A stretch of 64,000 bases of DNA from Flavobacterium alkalisoli (GTDB lineage: Bacteria > Bacteroidota > Bacteroidia > Flavobacteriales > Flavobacteriaceae), in assembly GCF_008000935.1 (NCBI RefSeq), contig NZ_CP042831.1, positions 3,348,001 through 3,412,000 of the forward strand. Direction: 5' to 3'. Shown one piece after another: positions 7,969 to 18,116 of this stretch (within the stretch, counting starts at the first letter, position 1; each line of letters opens with the position of its first letter). The notes under the pieces are model-generated. The model made no database searches and was not told the DNA's origin. It saw nothing but the letters and a program-made list of their open reading frames with translations. A program made the translations under genes and the position numbers.

Positions 7969-9582
7969 ATGAATTCAACTAAAATAAATAAGAACAGTAT
8001 TTATCTCATAACAGCAGTAGCCAGTTTAGGTGGTTTACTGTTTGGTTATGATACTGCAGTAATCTCGGGTGCTGTTGGCGCTCTTAATGATTTTTTTATA
8101 AGTGACTTATCAAACGATGTAGTTGCTGCATCATCAGCAATTACTGAGTTTAAAATTATTATCACGTTGTGTACTCTGGCAGTTATTGGTTTAACTGCCT
8201 CTTTTATTTTAAGATTTTACAAACGCAGTACTGCCTATGCAATAATTACAGCATTGGTAGTACTTGGAGGGGCTTTTTATTACTACCAGTTTTTAACTCT
8301 TCCTCCCGTGCTTACCGAAAATTTAAAGAACTCTATTTTAGGATTTATGGTAAGCAGTGCACTTGTAGGCTGTATTATTGGTGCTGCTGCAGGCGACAGG
8401 ATTGCAAACTCTATAGGTAGAAGGAACGGGCTGCTGTTATCGGCGGCTCTTTTTATTATATCGGCGACAGGATCTGCTTATCCTGAGGTTATAAACATTT
8501 TCTTTGGCAGTAGCCTTACTTCATTTATCATTTACAGGATAATAGGTGGTATAGGTGTTGGGCTTGCCAGTATGCTTGCCCCTCTTTATATTGCCGAAAT
8601 GGCTCCGGCTAACATTCGTGGTAAACTGGTATCATGTAACCAGTTTGCTATTGTAAGCGGTATGCTTATCGTTTACTTTGTAAACTACTTTATAGTAAAA
8701 GGCCAATCAACCGAATGGATTAATACAGACGGATGGCGTTTTATGTTCCTTTCAGAAAACATTCCGGCAACATTATTCTTCCTTTTCCTTCTTTTTGTTC
8801 CTAAAACACCTCGTTTCCAGGTAATGAAAGGTAAAGAGACAGAAGCTTCGAACATACTTGCCAAACTTAACGGACCTGAAAAGGCACAAAGCATACTACA
8901 GGAAATTAAAGGCTCATTTAATGTAAAAAAAGCACATTGGTTAACCTATGGCTGGACTATAGTAGTAATAGGAATATTACTTTCTGTTTTCCAACAGTTT
9001 GTAGGTATTAACGTAGTGCTTTACTATGCTCCCGAAATTTTTAAAGGAATGGGCTTAGGTACCGATGCTTCTATGATTCAAACAATAATTGTAGGTGCCA
9101 TAAACATGCTGTTTACCATACTTGCAATCTTTACGGTTGATAACTACGGGCGTAAAAAGCTTATGCTTATAGGAAGTGTTGTAATGGCTATAAGTATGTT
9201 AGGCTTGGGTACTGTACTGTATTCACAGGGTAGCGCAACAATGTCCCTATTACTAATGCTACTTTATATTGCTGCATTTGCCATGTCCTGGGGTCCTATT
9301 ACGTGGGTATTACTATCAGAAATATTCCCTAACAAGATAAAAGGTGTTATGGCCGTGGCCGTGGCCGCACAATGGCTTGCCAACCTTGTTGTGTCGTGGA
9401 CCTTCCCTATGATGAACAATAACGAATCGCTTACACAAATGTTCAATCACGGCTTCTCCTACTGGATATATGGTGTTATGGCAGTATTGTCGGCACTGTT
9501 CATTTGGAAATTCGTTCCTGAAACCAAAGGGAAAACCCTTGAGGAAATGGAGCATTTATGGCAAAAAAACAAAACAGAATAA
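7969..9582 (+). CDS. xylE: MFS sugar porter, D-xylose:H+ symporter type, with two extra helices
   Basis: The protein has 537 residues. It matches E. coli XylE closely (GGLLFGYDTAVISG at about 21-34; IIGGIGVGLASMLAPLYIAE; FQQFVGINVVLYYAPE; PETKGKTLEEME at the end). XylE has 491 residues and 12 helices. Here residues about 50-118 are inserted in the first external loop and carry two additional hydrophobic helices (about 62-82 and 90-110), giving a predicted 14. It imports xylose, or another hexose/pentose, across the inner membrane. It is the first gene of the run with xylB and xylA. Substrate is inferred from similarity and neighbours. Confidence 0.9.
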   Translation: MNSTKINKNSIYLITAVASLGGLLFGYDTAVISGAVGALNDFFISDLSNDVVAASSAITEFKIIITLCTLAVIGLTASFILRFYKRSTAYAIITALVVLGGAFYYYQFLTLPPVLTENLKNSILGFMVSSALVGCIIGAAAGDRIANSIGRRNGLLLSAALFIISATGSAYPEVINIFFGSSLTSFIIYRIIGGIGVGLASMLAPLYIAEMAPANIRGKLVSCNQFAIVSGMLIVYFVNYFIVKGQSTEWINTDGWRFMFLSENIPATLFFLFLLFVPKTPRFQVMKGKETEASNILAKLNGPEKAQSILQEIKGSFNVKKAHWLTYGWTIVVIGILLSVFQQFVGINVVLYYAPEIFKGMGLGTDASMIQTIIVGAINMLFTILAIFTVDNYGRKKLMLIGSVVMAISMLGLGTVLYSQGSATMSLLLMLLYIAAFAMSWGPITWVLLSEIFPNKIKGVMAVAVAAQWLANLVVSWTFPMMNNNESLTQMFNHGFSYWIYGVMAVLSALFIWKFVPETKGKTLEEMEHLWQKNKTE

Positions 9583-9605
9583 TAATTATAATCTATTAAT
9601 AAACA

Positions 9606-11099
9606 ATGTATTTTCTAGGTATAGATTTAGGAAGTTCTTCAATTAAACTTTCGGTACTGGATGCCGAAAGCGGGACTACTATATCATCTGTAAGCGTACC
9701 TGATTTTGAAATGGAAATTGTCGCTCCCCAACATGGATGGGCTGAACAGGATCCTGAAAGCTGGTGGCAATATATAAAAAACGGAATTGGATTACTTAAA
9801 ACAAAACGTAATACTGATATAAGTAAAATAGCCGGAATAGGCATTGCTTATCAAATGCATGGTCTTGTACTTACAGATGAGAATCTGAATGTTATAAGAC
9901 CATCTATTATTTGGTGTGACAGCCGTGCTGCACAAATTGGTAATAGCATATACAACAGCATTGGTGCATTAAAATGCCAGGAACAGATATTAGGCAGTCC
10001 CGGTAACTTTACCGCTTCAAAACTTAAGTGGGTAAAAGATAATCAGCCGGAACTGTTTGAAAAAGCAAAATATATGATGCTTCCGGGCGATTATATTGCT
10101 GCCAAACTAACCGGAGTTGCACAAACAAGTACGTCTGGTTTATCAGAAGCTGCTTTATGGAACTTCCCGGAAGGCAGGTTAGCTACCGAAATACTGGATG
10201 CTATGGGAATATCTAAAGATATTATTCCTGAAATAGTGCCAAACTTTGGTAATCAGGCACAAATTAATCCTGAGGTAGCTACAGAATTAGGGCTTAACCC
10301 TAATGTAAAAATAACGTATCGTGCAGGCGATCAGCCAAACAATGCGTTATCGCTAAACGTATTAAAACCCGGGGAAATTGCAACTACAGCAGGTACATCG
10401 GCAGTGGTATATGCTGTTTCCCAAAGTGATATTTATGATGCAAATAATCGCATCAACACTTTCCTACACGTAAATAATGCTCCTGACGACAAGCACAACG
10501 GGGTTATGCTTTGCATTAACGGATCGGGTATTTTATATCAGTGGTTAAGAAAAATAATGTCGGCCGACAGACCCGAACTTATTTCCTATGAAACCCTTAA
10601 TGCCGAAGCTGCAAAAGCACAACCGGGCAGCAAAGGGCTTCGCTTCTACCCTTTTGGTAATGGTGTGGAAAGAATCTTCAATAATAAGGAAGCAACATCG
10701 GGCATACAAAATCTGAATTTCAATATACACAGTTCACCACAACTGGTACGCGCAGCCTGCGAAGGAATTGTGTTTGCCATGAACTATGGTTTTGACGTAA
10801 TGAAATCGATAGGTGCCGGTGGCGATATAGTACGTGCCGGAAAAGCTAACTTATTCCTAAGCCCCGTGTTTAGGGAAATTTTTGCCAATACTACACAAAC
10901 TACGGTTGAGCTGTACAATACGTCGGGCGCTGAAGGTGCGGCACGAGGTGCTGCCTACGGTTACGGGTATTATGCTTCGCTGGATCAGGCTTTTGAAAAA
11001 CTGGAATGCTTAGAGCGTATAGAACCAAACAGCGGCCTAACAGCACAGTATGCAGAGATATATAATGAATGGAAAATCAATATTAATATACAAGAATAA
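9606..11099 (+). CDS. xylB: Xylulokinase
   Basis: The protein has 497 residues of the FGGY carbohydrate kinase family. It phosphorylates D-xylulose to xylulose-5-phosphate. The N-terminal ATPase motif is [10 protein letters not shown]. The substrate-contact segment YQMHGLVL is typical of xylulokinases. The catalytic Asp is D242 in AGDQPNNAL. The C-terminal FGGY domain carries [14 protein letters not shown] and [11 protein letters not shown]. It sits 23 bases after xylE and one base before xylA, so it is part of one operon. Confidence 0.94.
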   Translation: MYFLGIDLGSSSIKLSVLDAESGTTISSVSVPDFEMEIVAPQHGWAEQDPESWWQYIKNGIGLLKTKRNTDISKIAGIGIAYQMHGLVLTDENLNVIRPSIIWCDSRAAQIGNSIYNSIGALKCQEQILGSPGNFTASKLKWVKDNQPELFEKAKYMMLPGDYIAAKLTGVAQTSTSGLSEAALWNFPEGRLATEILDAMGISKDIIPEIVPNFGNQAQINPEVATELGLNPNVKITYRAGDQPNNALSLNVLKPGEIATTAGTSAVVYAVSQSDIYDANNRINTFLHVNNAPDDKHNGVMLCINGSGILYQWLRKIMSADRPELISYETLNAEAAKAQPGSKGLRFYPFGNGVERIFNNKEATSGIQNLNFNIHSSPQLVRAACEGIVFAMNYGFDVMKSIGAGGDIVRAGKANLFLSPVFREIFANTTQTTVELYNTSGAEGAARGAAYGYGYYASLDQAFEKLECLERIEPNSGLTAQYAEIYNEWKININIQE

Positions 11100-11100
11100 A

Positions 11101-12423
11101 ATGGAGACAAGCACTCAAACTTTTTTTAAGAATATAGATAAAATCAAATTTGAAGGCAGAGAAAGCAACAATCCGCTTGCTTTTAAATGGTATGATGAAA
11201 ATCGCGTAGTGGCAGGAAAAACACTAAAAGAACACTTACGTTTTGCCATGGCTTACTGGCATACGCTATGTAATACGGGAGACGATCCGTTTGGTGCTTC
11301 AACAGAAAGCCATGCATGGAACAAAAGCGAGAATGCAATTGCAAGAGCAAAAGATAAAATGGATGCCGGTTTTGAATTCATGTCAAAACTTTCTATTCCG
11401 TTCTACTGTTTTCACGATGTTGATATGGTAGATGAAGCCCCTACCCTTGCTGAGTTTGAAGAGCGAATCCAGATAATGGTGGAATATGCTAAACAAAAAC
11501 AGGAGGAAACAGGTATAAAACTATTATGGGGTACTTCTAACCTGTTTACAAATCCGCGTTACATGAACGGGGCATCTACAAACCCTAATTTTGATGTGGT
11601 TGCCCATGCAGGTGCGCAGGCTAAAATTGCCATAGATGCGACTATAGCATTAGGAGGTTCTAACTATGTATTTTGGGGTGGTCGTGAAGGTTATATGAGC
11701 CTTTTAAATACCGATATGAAGAGAGAGCAGGATCACCTTGCCATGTTCTTAGGCACTTGCAGGGATTATGCAAGAAAACAAGGATTTAACGGTACTTTCC
11801 TTATCGAGCCTAAACCAATGGAACCTACAAAACACCAGTATGATTATGATGCTGCCACATGTGTAGGATTCATCAATAAATATGGTTTACAGGATGACTT
11901 TAAACTAAATCTTGAAGTTAACCACGCTACACTTGCAGGCCACACTTTTGAACACGAACTTCAGGTAGCTGCCAATGCAGGTCTTTTAGGCAGTATCGAC
12001 GCTAACCGAGGGGATTATCAAAACGGTTGGGATACAGACCAGTTCCCTATCGATGTTTATGAAACTACTCAGGCAATGATGATATTCCTTCAAAGCGGGG
12101 GTCTTAATAACGGAGGTATAAACTTTGACGCCAAAGTACGCCGTAATTCAATCGATCTTGAAGATAAATTTATAGCACATATATCTGGTATGGACACTTT
12201 TGCCCGCGGCCTTATTTGTGCTGATCATGTACTTAAAAACACTAATTACTTACAATTACGCAAAGAACGTTATGAATCTTTCGATTCAGGCAATGGAGCA
12301 AGGTTTGAAAAAGGAGAGCTCACTTTAGAAAACCTTAATGAAATTGCCCGCAAAAACGGAGAACCAAAACCTATGAGCGGAAGGCAGGAATTATTTGAAC
12401 AGATAATTGCCAACGCTTACTAG
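11101..12423 (+). CDS. xylA: Xylose isomerase
   Basis: The protein has 440 residues, the length of class II xylose isomerases. It converts D-xylose to D-xylulose. The catalytic His and Asp are H105 and D108 in [10 protein letters not shown]. Metal and substrate residues are in GGREGY (193-198), [13 protein letters not shown] (236-248) and [12 protein letters not shown] chose the ATG at 11101, one base after the xylB stop, since homologues begin here; an in-frame ATG at 11050 would overlap xylB by 50 bases. It is followed after 41 bases by susC with no terminator between, so read-through into the PUL is likely. Confidence 0.95.
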   Translation: METSTQTFFKNIDKIKFEGRESNNPLAFKWYDENRVVAGKTLKEHLRFAMAYWHTLCNTGDDPFGASTESHAWNKSENAIARAKDKMDAGFEFMSKLSIPFYCFHDVDMVDEAPTLAEFEERIQIMVEYAKQKQEETGIKLLWGTSNLFTNPRYMNGASTNPNFDVVAHAGAQAKIAIDATIALGGSNYVFWGGREGYMSLLNTDMKREQDHLAMFLGTCRDYARKQGFNGTFLIEPKPMEPTKHQYDYDAATCVGFINKYGLQDDFKLNLEVNHATLAGHTFEHELQVAANAGLLGSIDANRGDYQNGWDTDQFPIDVYETTQAMMIFLQSGGLNNGGINFDAKVRRNSIDLEDKFIAHISGMDTFARGLICADHVLKNTNYLQLRKERYESFDSGNGARFEKGELTLENLNEIARKNGEPKPMSGRQELFEQIIANAY

Positions 12424-12464
12424 GAGAGCAAAAACAACGAACACTAACTAAACATTTAACTATT

Positions 12465-15400
12465 ATGGAAAGTAAAAATTGTATTTCCTTTAAAATGCGC
12501 ACATTTTGCTTGTCATTACTGTTTACAGTCTTTATGGCCCCTGTCGCTTTTGCACAGCAGGCTGTAACGGTAAAGGGGCAGGTTATTTCTTCTGATGATG
12601 GCCTGGGGCTTCCCGGGGTAAACGTTGTGGAGAAAGGAACCACTAATGCAATAAGTGCCGACATTGACGGAAACTATCAGATTAGCGTAAGTCCTGATGC
12701 TGTACTTGTTTTCAGCTATGTAGGCTTTGCCAATCAGGAAGTTTCGGTTAATGGGCAAACTACTATTAACATTACTCTTGAAAGTGCCGCTTCAGAACTG
12801 GACGAGGTAGTTGTAGTGGGTTACGGTACTCAAAAAAGGAAAGTTGCCTCTGCAGCTACTACAGTTGTTAGCGGTAAAGACCTGCAACAAACAAACAGTA
12901 TAGATGCTGTGAGTGCCTTACAGGGTCAAAGCAGCGGTGTGTCTATTACGGCCACTTCAGGTCAGCCGGGCGCAGGTATGGTTGTAAACATCCGTGGTAC
13001 CGGTACGGCGGGTAACAGTACACCTCTTTATGTGGTAGACGGTGTTGTTGTAGACAACGGTATCGGTTACCTTGATCCTTCTGCTATAGAAAGGATAGAC
13101 GTACTTAAAGATGCTTCTGCTGCCTCAATATACGGCGCCAGGGCTGCAAACGGTGTAGTTTTAGTTACTACTAAAAAAGGTGCTCAGGGTAAAATTAATA
13201 TTTCTTTTAACAGCTATACAGGTTTTCAAAATGCTTATAAAAAGCTGGACCTGCTTAATGCAAGGGAATATGCTACTATCATGAACGAAGCACGTGTAAA
13301 CTCAGGGTTCGCCCCCCTTTACACACAAAGTCAGATAGATAACATGGAAAACCATGACTGGCAGGATGATTTATTTGCAGATAATGCCGTTAAACAAAAC
13401 CACTCCTTGTTTATTAACGGTGGCGATACAAAAGCTACTTATGCAATGGGTCTTTCTTATTATGGTCAGGATGGTCTTATAGGAAGCCAAAGCAATCAGT
13501 CTCACTATGACCGTGTTACTTTTACACTTAACACAACTTACGACCTTGTAAAAGATCATCTTAAAGTAGGTGAAAACTTCTCTTTTGCAAGAACAAAAAG
13601 CAGTGGTGTGAAAGATGATGGTATTTATGGTAACTCTATAAGAGGATTTTTAAATACTCCGCCTAACTACCCTACTTTTGATGAGAATGGTGACTATGCT
13701 TCATCAGACATTAGTGCAGATATAACTAACCCAACAGGTTTATTATATTACGACAACTTTAATGAAACTAAAGCAAACCGCTTTGTAGGTAACCTGTTTG
13801 CTGAGGCAAGTCTAAAAGGTTTTACGTACAGAACAAGTTTTGGTCTAGATATAAACAACTCTAACTACCGTTCGTTTTTACCGGTTTACGAACTTTCTTC
13901 TGTTTCTTATAATACTATCTCTTCTGTTTCTCAAAACAACAATCAGGATTTTTCCTGGATTTGGGAAAATACCTTAAACTATAAAACTACAATAGCTGAT
14001 AAGCATAATATTGATGTTTTAGCAGGTATATCAGCAAGAGAGAGAATTAACGAATACCAGAATGCTACAGGTAAAAATCTTACTTTTAATGATTTTGACC
14101 ATGCTTACCTAAGCAATGCTACAAGCCCTCAGCAAAATACTGTTGCTGGTAGCCGCAGGGATTATAACATCCTTTCTTACTTTGGAAGATTATTATACGA
14201 CTACGATAACAAATACCTGTTTACCGCAACAATAAGACGTGACGGTTCTTCAGAATTTGGTCCTAACAACAGGTTTGCAGTTTTCCCTTCATTCTCTGCC
14301 GGTTGGAACATAGACAATGAGGATTTCTTCCCTGAGGATGCTTTTGTTTCTGCTTTAAAAGTTCGTGGTAGCTGGGGTCAAAACGGTAACGACCAGTTCA
14401 ATCAGGCGTTTGCTTATATGTCTACCATCAGCTCTTATGATAAAAACTACCACTTTGGTACAGGAGACAACGAAGTTCCGCTACCTGTAGGTTCAAGCCC
14501 TGATAATTTAAGTAACCCTAACCTTAAATGGGAAACTTCAGAGCAGCTTGACCTTGGTATAGATGCAACCTTATTCCGTAACTTTACATTAACTTTTGAC
14601 TATTACGACAAAACTACTAAAGACTGGCTTGTACAAAAGCCAACACCTCTTATTGCCGGTGCTGCTGCTCCATATGTAAATGGTGGTGACATTAACAATA
14701 AAGGTTTTGAAATTGCCGCAGGATATACTGCAAATTTTGGAAGCGACTGGAGACTTACAGTTAACGCTAACTTCTCTCACAACAAAAATGAGGTTACACG
14801 TGTAGCTACAGAAAACGGAATAATAATGGGTGAATCAAACCTTTTATTCCAGGGTATTGACGAGATAAACAGAGTTGAAGAAGGACAGCCTATAGGTTAC
14901 TTCTACGGATTACAAACAGACGGCATTTTCCAGAATCAGGCTGAAATTGATGCTTACGCTGCTAACGGCAACCCTATTCAGCCAAACGCACAGCCTGGTG
15001 ACGTTAAGTTTGTAGACCGTAACGGAGATGGTGTTATTAATGCTGATGATAAAACGAACATTGGTGACCCTAACCCTGATTACTATTATGGACTTAATGT
15101 ACAGTTAAACTATAAGGCTTTCGATTTCTCTTTATACACTTATGGTGCAGGAGGTTTCCAAAATGCATATGGTGTGAGAGACTACTCAAGACCTTTCTAT
15201 AACTATACAACAGACATTTTTGACAGATGGACTGGAGAAGGTACTTCAAACAGCACTCCAAGAGTTACTTACGGTACCACACAAAACGGAAACTATACTA
15301 AATTTTCCGATCTTTATATACAGGATGCAGGATTCTTCAGAATAAAAACTGTTACTCTTGGATGTGACCTTGCTAAACTTACTGATGCTTTAAGTTTCTC

Positions 15401-15575
15401 TACTCAGTTTAGAGTTTATGCTTCTGTAAACAACCTGTTTACATTTACAAATTACAAAGGTCTTGACCCTGAGGTTGGATTTGGTAACGTAAACCAATCG
15501 TGGGCTAAAGGTGTGGATGTAGGGTACTACCCACAACCAAGAACTTTTATGATAGGACTTAGTGCTAACTTTTAA
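12465..15575 (+). CDS. susC: SusC/RagA-family TonB-dependent outer-membrane transporter
   Basis: The protein has 1036 residues. The order is: a signal peptide (about 1-30, ending VAFAQ), a CarboxypepD_reg-like domain (about 35-110, VTVKGQVISSDDGLGLPGVNV), a TonB box region (DEVVVVGYGTQ, about 115-125), a plug domain with the SusC signature VLKDASAASIYGARAANGVVLVTTKKG, and a 22-strand barrel ending in F. It imports oligosaccharides in complex with the downstream SusD. There is no N-terminal STN domain, so it is not expected to signal to an anti-sigma factor. Only 41 bases separate it from xylA. The symbol is by family; the substrate is inferred from the enzymes that follow. Confidence 0.95.
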   Translation: MESKNCISFKMRTFCLSLLFTVFMAPVAFAQQAVTVKGQVISSDDGLGLPGVNVVEKGTTNAISADIDGNYQISVSPDAVLVFSYVGFANQEVSVNGQTTINITLESAASELDEVVVVGYGTQKRKVASAATTVVSGKDLQQTNSIDAVSALQGQSSGVSITATSGQPGAGMVVNIRGTGTAGNSTPLYVVDGVVVDNGIGYLDPSAIERIDVLKDASAASIYGARAANGVVLVTTKKGAQGKINISFNSYTGFQNAYKKLDLLNAREYATIMNEARVNSGFAPLYTQSQIDNMENHDWQDDLFADNAVKQNHSLFINGGDTKATYAMGLSYYGQDGLIGSQSNQSHYDRVTFTLNTTYDLVKDHLKVGENFSFARTKSSGVKDDGIYGNSIRGFLNTPPNYPTFDENGDYASSDISADITNPTGLLYYDNFNETKANRFVGNLFAEASLKGFTYRTSFGLDINNSNYRSFLPVYELSSVSYNTISSVSQNNNQDFSWIWENTLNYKTTIADKHNIDVLAGISARERINEYQNATGKNLTFNDFDHAYLSNATSPQQNTVAGSRRDYNILSYFGRLLYDYDNKYLFTATIRRDGSSEFGPNNRFAVFPSFSAGWNIDNEDFFPEDAFVSALKVRGSWGQNGNDQFNQAFAYMSTISSYDKNYHFGTGDNEVPLPVGSSPDNLSNPNLKWETSEQLDLGIDATLFRNFTLTFDYYDKTTKDWLVQKPTPLIAGAAAPYVNGGDINNKGFEIAAGYTANFGSDWRLTVNANFSHNKNEVTRVATENGIIMGESNLLFQGIDEINRVEEGQPIGYFYGLQTDGIFQNQAEIDAYAANGNPIQPNAQPGDVKFVDRNGDGVINADDKTNIGDPNPDYYYGLNVQLNYKAFDFSLYTYGAGGFQNAYGVRDYSRPFYNYTTDIFDRWTGEGTSNSTPRVTYGTTQNGNYTKFSDLYIQDAGFFRIKTVTLGCDLAKLTDALSFSTQFRVYASVNNLFTFTNYKGLDPEVGFGNVNQSWAKGVDVGYYPQPRTFMIGLSANF

Positions 15576-15588
15576 AAATAGCTGAGAA

Positions 15589-17178
15589 ATGAAAAATTAT
15601 ATCAAAATATTCGCACTTACATCATTATTTGTATTGGGTTCCTGTTCAGATGATTTTATCAACAATGAACCTTATACAGATAAAGTTGAAGATAACTTTT
15701 ACAAAACGCCTGAGGATGCTTTTGAAGGTCTTGTTGCCGTGTATGACGTTTTACAGAGAGAAGGTTACGGAGGTTGGTTACTTACAACCGAGATAGCATC
15801 AGACGATTGCTATGGAGGTTTTGGTACTGCCGATAATAACGTGTCTTTAGAATGGGACCGTTTCCAGTTCTCTTCTGATAAGGAAATGAACAAACCGGTT
15901 TGGGAAACCTGCTATATGGGTATTTACAGGGCTAACATCCTGCTTGAAAACATTGGCAATGTGGACTGGGGAAGTGATGAAGACCTAAAAGTAAGATATG
16001 AGGCCGAAGCCCGTTTCCTAAGAGCTCATTTTCACTTTGAACTTGCAAGGGTATTTGGTGATATCGTAGCATTAGACCATACTCTTACTGCAGACGAATT
16101 TGAATCTCCAAGATCTCCAGCAGAAGTAACTTATGCACTTATAGCAGAAGACTTTAAGTTTGCTGCCGATAATTTAGGTTCTGAAAACTACTCTCAGCCT
16201 TCAAATGCTAATTACGGACGCATTACAAAATGGGCTGCTGAGGCTTACCTTGCTAAAGCTTTCCTTTTCTATACTAATTACTACAATGCTACAGATCTTG
16301 CCGGTGTAGTGAGTAAATCGGAAGCTGTAACTTACATTAACGATGTTGTAAACAACAGCGGGCACGATCTTATTGGTGACTTTGCAAGCCTATGGGTTGC
16401 TTCAGCTTCATCACTTGAGGTTCCGTATGCAGGAGAAGGAAATACTGAAATGGTATTTGCTATAAGATACAACAGCACAGGTAACGGAGACTGGAACCTT
16501 CATGAAGGTAACCGTTTCCAGGTTAATATCGCTGTAAGAGGTGGTAATTTAGGCCCTTATGCTCAGGGATGGGGTGGTGCTACTGTAACACCTGCATTAT
16601 TTAATGCATACCAGGCTGGTGATACAAGAAGAGATGCTACAATTATTGACTTTGCAGGTGAAGGCCTTGATTTTGATGCTGAAACCAGAGGACAAAGGCA
16701 ATTTACAGGTTATGCATGGAAAAAATTCTGCCCTATTACTAACGAGGCTGGTGAAGGATTAGTTTCTGCAAACGGCGGAGATTTCCAGATAGACAACTAC
16801 GAAGATTACCCTGTAATCCGTTTTTCTGATGTACTTCTAATGGCTGCCGAACTTAACCTTGATTCTAATGCCGGTTTTGCTCAAACATGCCTTGACAGAG
16901 TTAGAGAACGTGCATTTGGAGATGATACCCACAATGTTACTGCTTCAATGGAGAACATTATGACCGAAAGACGCTTAGAACTTGCTCTTGAAGGACAGCG
17001 TTATTTCGATTTGATAAGAAAAGGGATGAGCACTGCTAAAACTGCTATTGATGCTTCTGGTATGGGTGGTGAGTTTGATGTAAACTTCAGGACTGAAACT
17101 CAGGGTTGGTTCCCTATTCCACAGTCTCAGATATTACTTTCAAATGGTGCAATGCAACAAAATCCCGGTTGGAATTAA
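15589..17178 (+). CDS. susD: SusD/RagB-family surface nutrient-binding lipoprotein
   Basis: The protein has 529 residues with an SPII signal (lipobox LGSC, Cys near residue 19) and the SusD fold. TPR-like helices carry ARFLRAHFHFELARVFGDI, and the C-terminal RagB part contains RFSDVLLMAAELNL, ERRLELALEGQRYFDLIR and WFPIPQSQILLS. It caps the SusC barrel and binds glycan at the cell surface. It follows susC by 13 bases in the invariant order. Confidence 0.96.
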   Translation: MKNYIKIFALTSLFVLGSCSDDFINNEPYTDKVEDNFYKTPEDAFEGLVAVYDVLQREGYGGWLLTTEIASDDCYGGFGTADNNVSLEWDRFQFSSDKEMNKPVWETCYMGIYRANILLENIGNVDWGSDEDLKVRYEAEARFLRAHFHFELARVFGDIVALDHTLTADEFESPRSPAEVTYALIAEDFKFAADNLGSENYSQPSNANYGRITKWAAEAYLAKAFLFYTNYYNATDLAGVVSKSEAVTYINDVVNNSGHDLIGDFASLWVASASSLEVPYAGEGNTEMVFAIRYNSTGNGDWNLHEGNRFQVNIAVRGGNLGPYAQGWGGATVTPALFNAYQAGDTRRDATIIDFAGEGLDFDAETRGQRQFTGYAWKKFCPITNEAGEGLVSANGGDFQIDNYEDYPVIRFSDVLLMAAELNLDSNAGFAQTCLDRVRERAFGDDTHNVTASMENIMTERRLELALEGQRYFDLIRKGMSTAKTAIDASGMGGEFDVNFRTETQGWFPIPQSQILLSNGAMQQNPGWN

Positions 17179-17203
17179 TTATTAAAATTAAAAACTAACG
17201 ATT

Positions 17204-18061
17204 ATGAAAAATCTAGCAAAAATAATCACGGTATTTGCGGCTATAGGAATGATGTTTTCCTGCGAGCCTCAGGAAGACCGCGACAGCATGCCGGCATTAA
17301 CACTGGCTCCTTCAGATTTAAATTTTTCTGTTACTCAGGATCCTGAAAATTCAAACCGCGTTATAATGACAAATAATACAGAGGGTATTATTCCTTACTG
17401 GAATTATGTTGATGCCCAGGGTAATGACTTAGGGCACTCTAACAAACATGAAACAAGTGTAATGTTTCCGTTTGCAGGTACATATACAGTTTATTTTACT
17501 GCCTACTCAAAAGGAGGTGCTATTGCTGCAGAACCGGTTGTGATAACTATAGATTCTAATAACGAAGAATACTTTAGTGATCCCGAATGGGGAATGCTTA
17601 CAAATGGTTTAGACGGTAAAACATGGGAACTTGATTTTTATGACCCTATCGGGTGGGCTGGTCTTGACTTCCCTTATAACCCAAGCGGAAGCGACTATTG
17701 GAACTGGTTCCCTGATTATGCAGGAAACAGCTGGACAATGGAGGAAAAAGACTGGGGAGAAATGTATTTTAGCCTTGATGGTGGTTACATCTCCAGTGTA
17801 ACACAAACTGCTTTAAATTCAAGTGCTCAAACAACTAAAGATGGCGGATTTACTTTTGATATAGAAAATCACAGCCTTTCTTTTACAGGCGGAGTTGAAC
17901 TGCTTTACGGTGGAGATTACCATCCGGATGTTAGCAACTGGACAAGTGTAAAAGTTGTAGAGCTTAGCGAAAACTCTTTAAGACTTGCAGTTATTCGTGA
18001 CCAAAGCCGTACCGGTGAAGGTGTGTGTCTAATTGTATTCCATTACAAGCCTAAAGAATAA
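17204..18061 (+). CDS. SusE-position surface lipoprotein, probable glycan-binding protein
   Basis: The protein has 285 residues with an SPII signal (FSCEP, Cys near residue 20). A PKD-like beta sandwich (about 45-115, with AGTYTVYFTAYSKGG) precedes a C-terminal jelly-roll-like region rich in Trp and Tyr (SDYWNWFPDYAGNSW, NSLRLAVIRDQS), which could bind sugar. Proteins in this position after susD are commonly surface glycan-binding proteins (SGBPs). The exact ligand is unknown. A strong hairpin follows the stop, so this gene probably closes the highly expressed uptake module. Confidence 0.75.
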   Translation: MKNLAKIITVFAAIGMMFSCEPQEDRDSMPALTLAPSDLNFSVTQDPENSNRVIMTNNTEGIIPYWNYVDAQGNDLGHSNKHETSVMFPFAGTYTVYFTAYSKGGAIAAEPVVITIDSNNEEYFSDPEWGMLTNGLDGKTWELDFYDPIGWAGLDFPYNPSGSDYWNWFPDYAGNSWTMEEKDWGEMYFSLDGGYISSVTQTALNSSAQTTKDGGFTFDIENHSLSFTGGVELLYGGDYHPDVSNWTSVKVVELSENSLRLAVIRDQSRTGEGVCLIVFHYKPKE

Positions 18062-18067
18062 TTTAAT

Positions 18068-18106
18068 AAATATCGGTAAGCAGCCCGGCTGTTTACCGAT
18101 ATTTTT
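18068..18106 (+). terminator. Intra-PUL hairpin terminator or attenuator
   Basis: AAATATCGGTAA (18068-18079) pairs with TTACCGATATTT (18093-18104), with further pairing CAGCC/GGCTG inside and a T-run after it. It stands between the SusE-like gene and the GH2 gene only 11 bases before the next start, so partial read-through is likely. Confidence 0.85.
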
Positions 18107-18116
18107 ATAAAAGAAA

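Noticed and set aside
9596..9844. Minus-strand open frame across the xylB start
   Set aside because: Antisense to conserved xylB codons and without signal or motif support.
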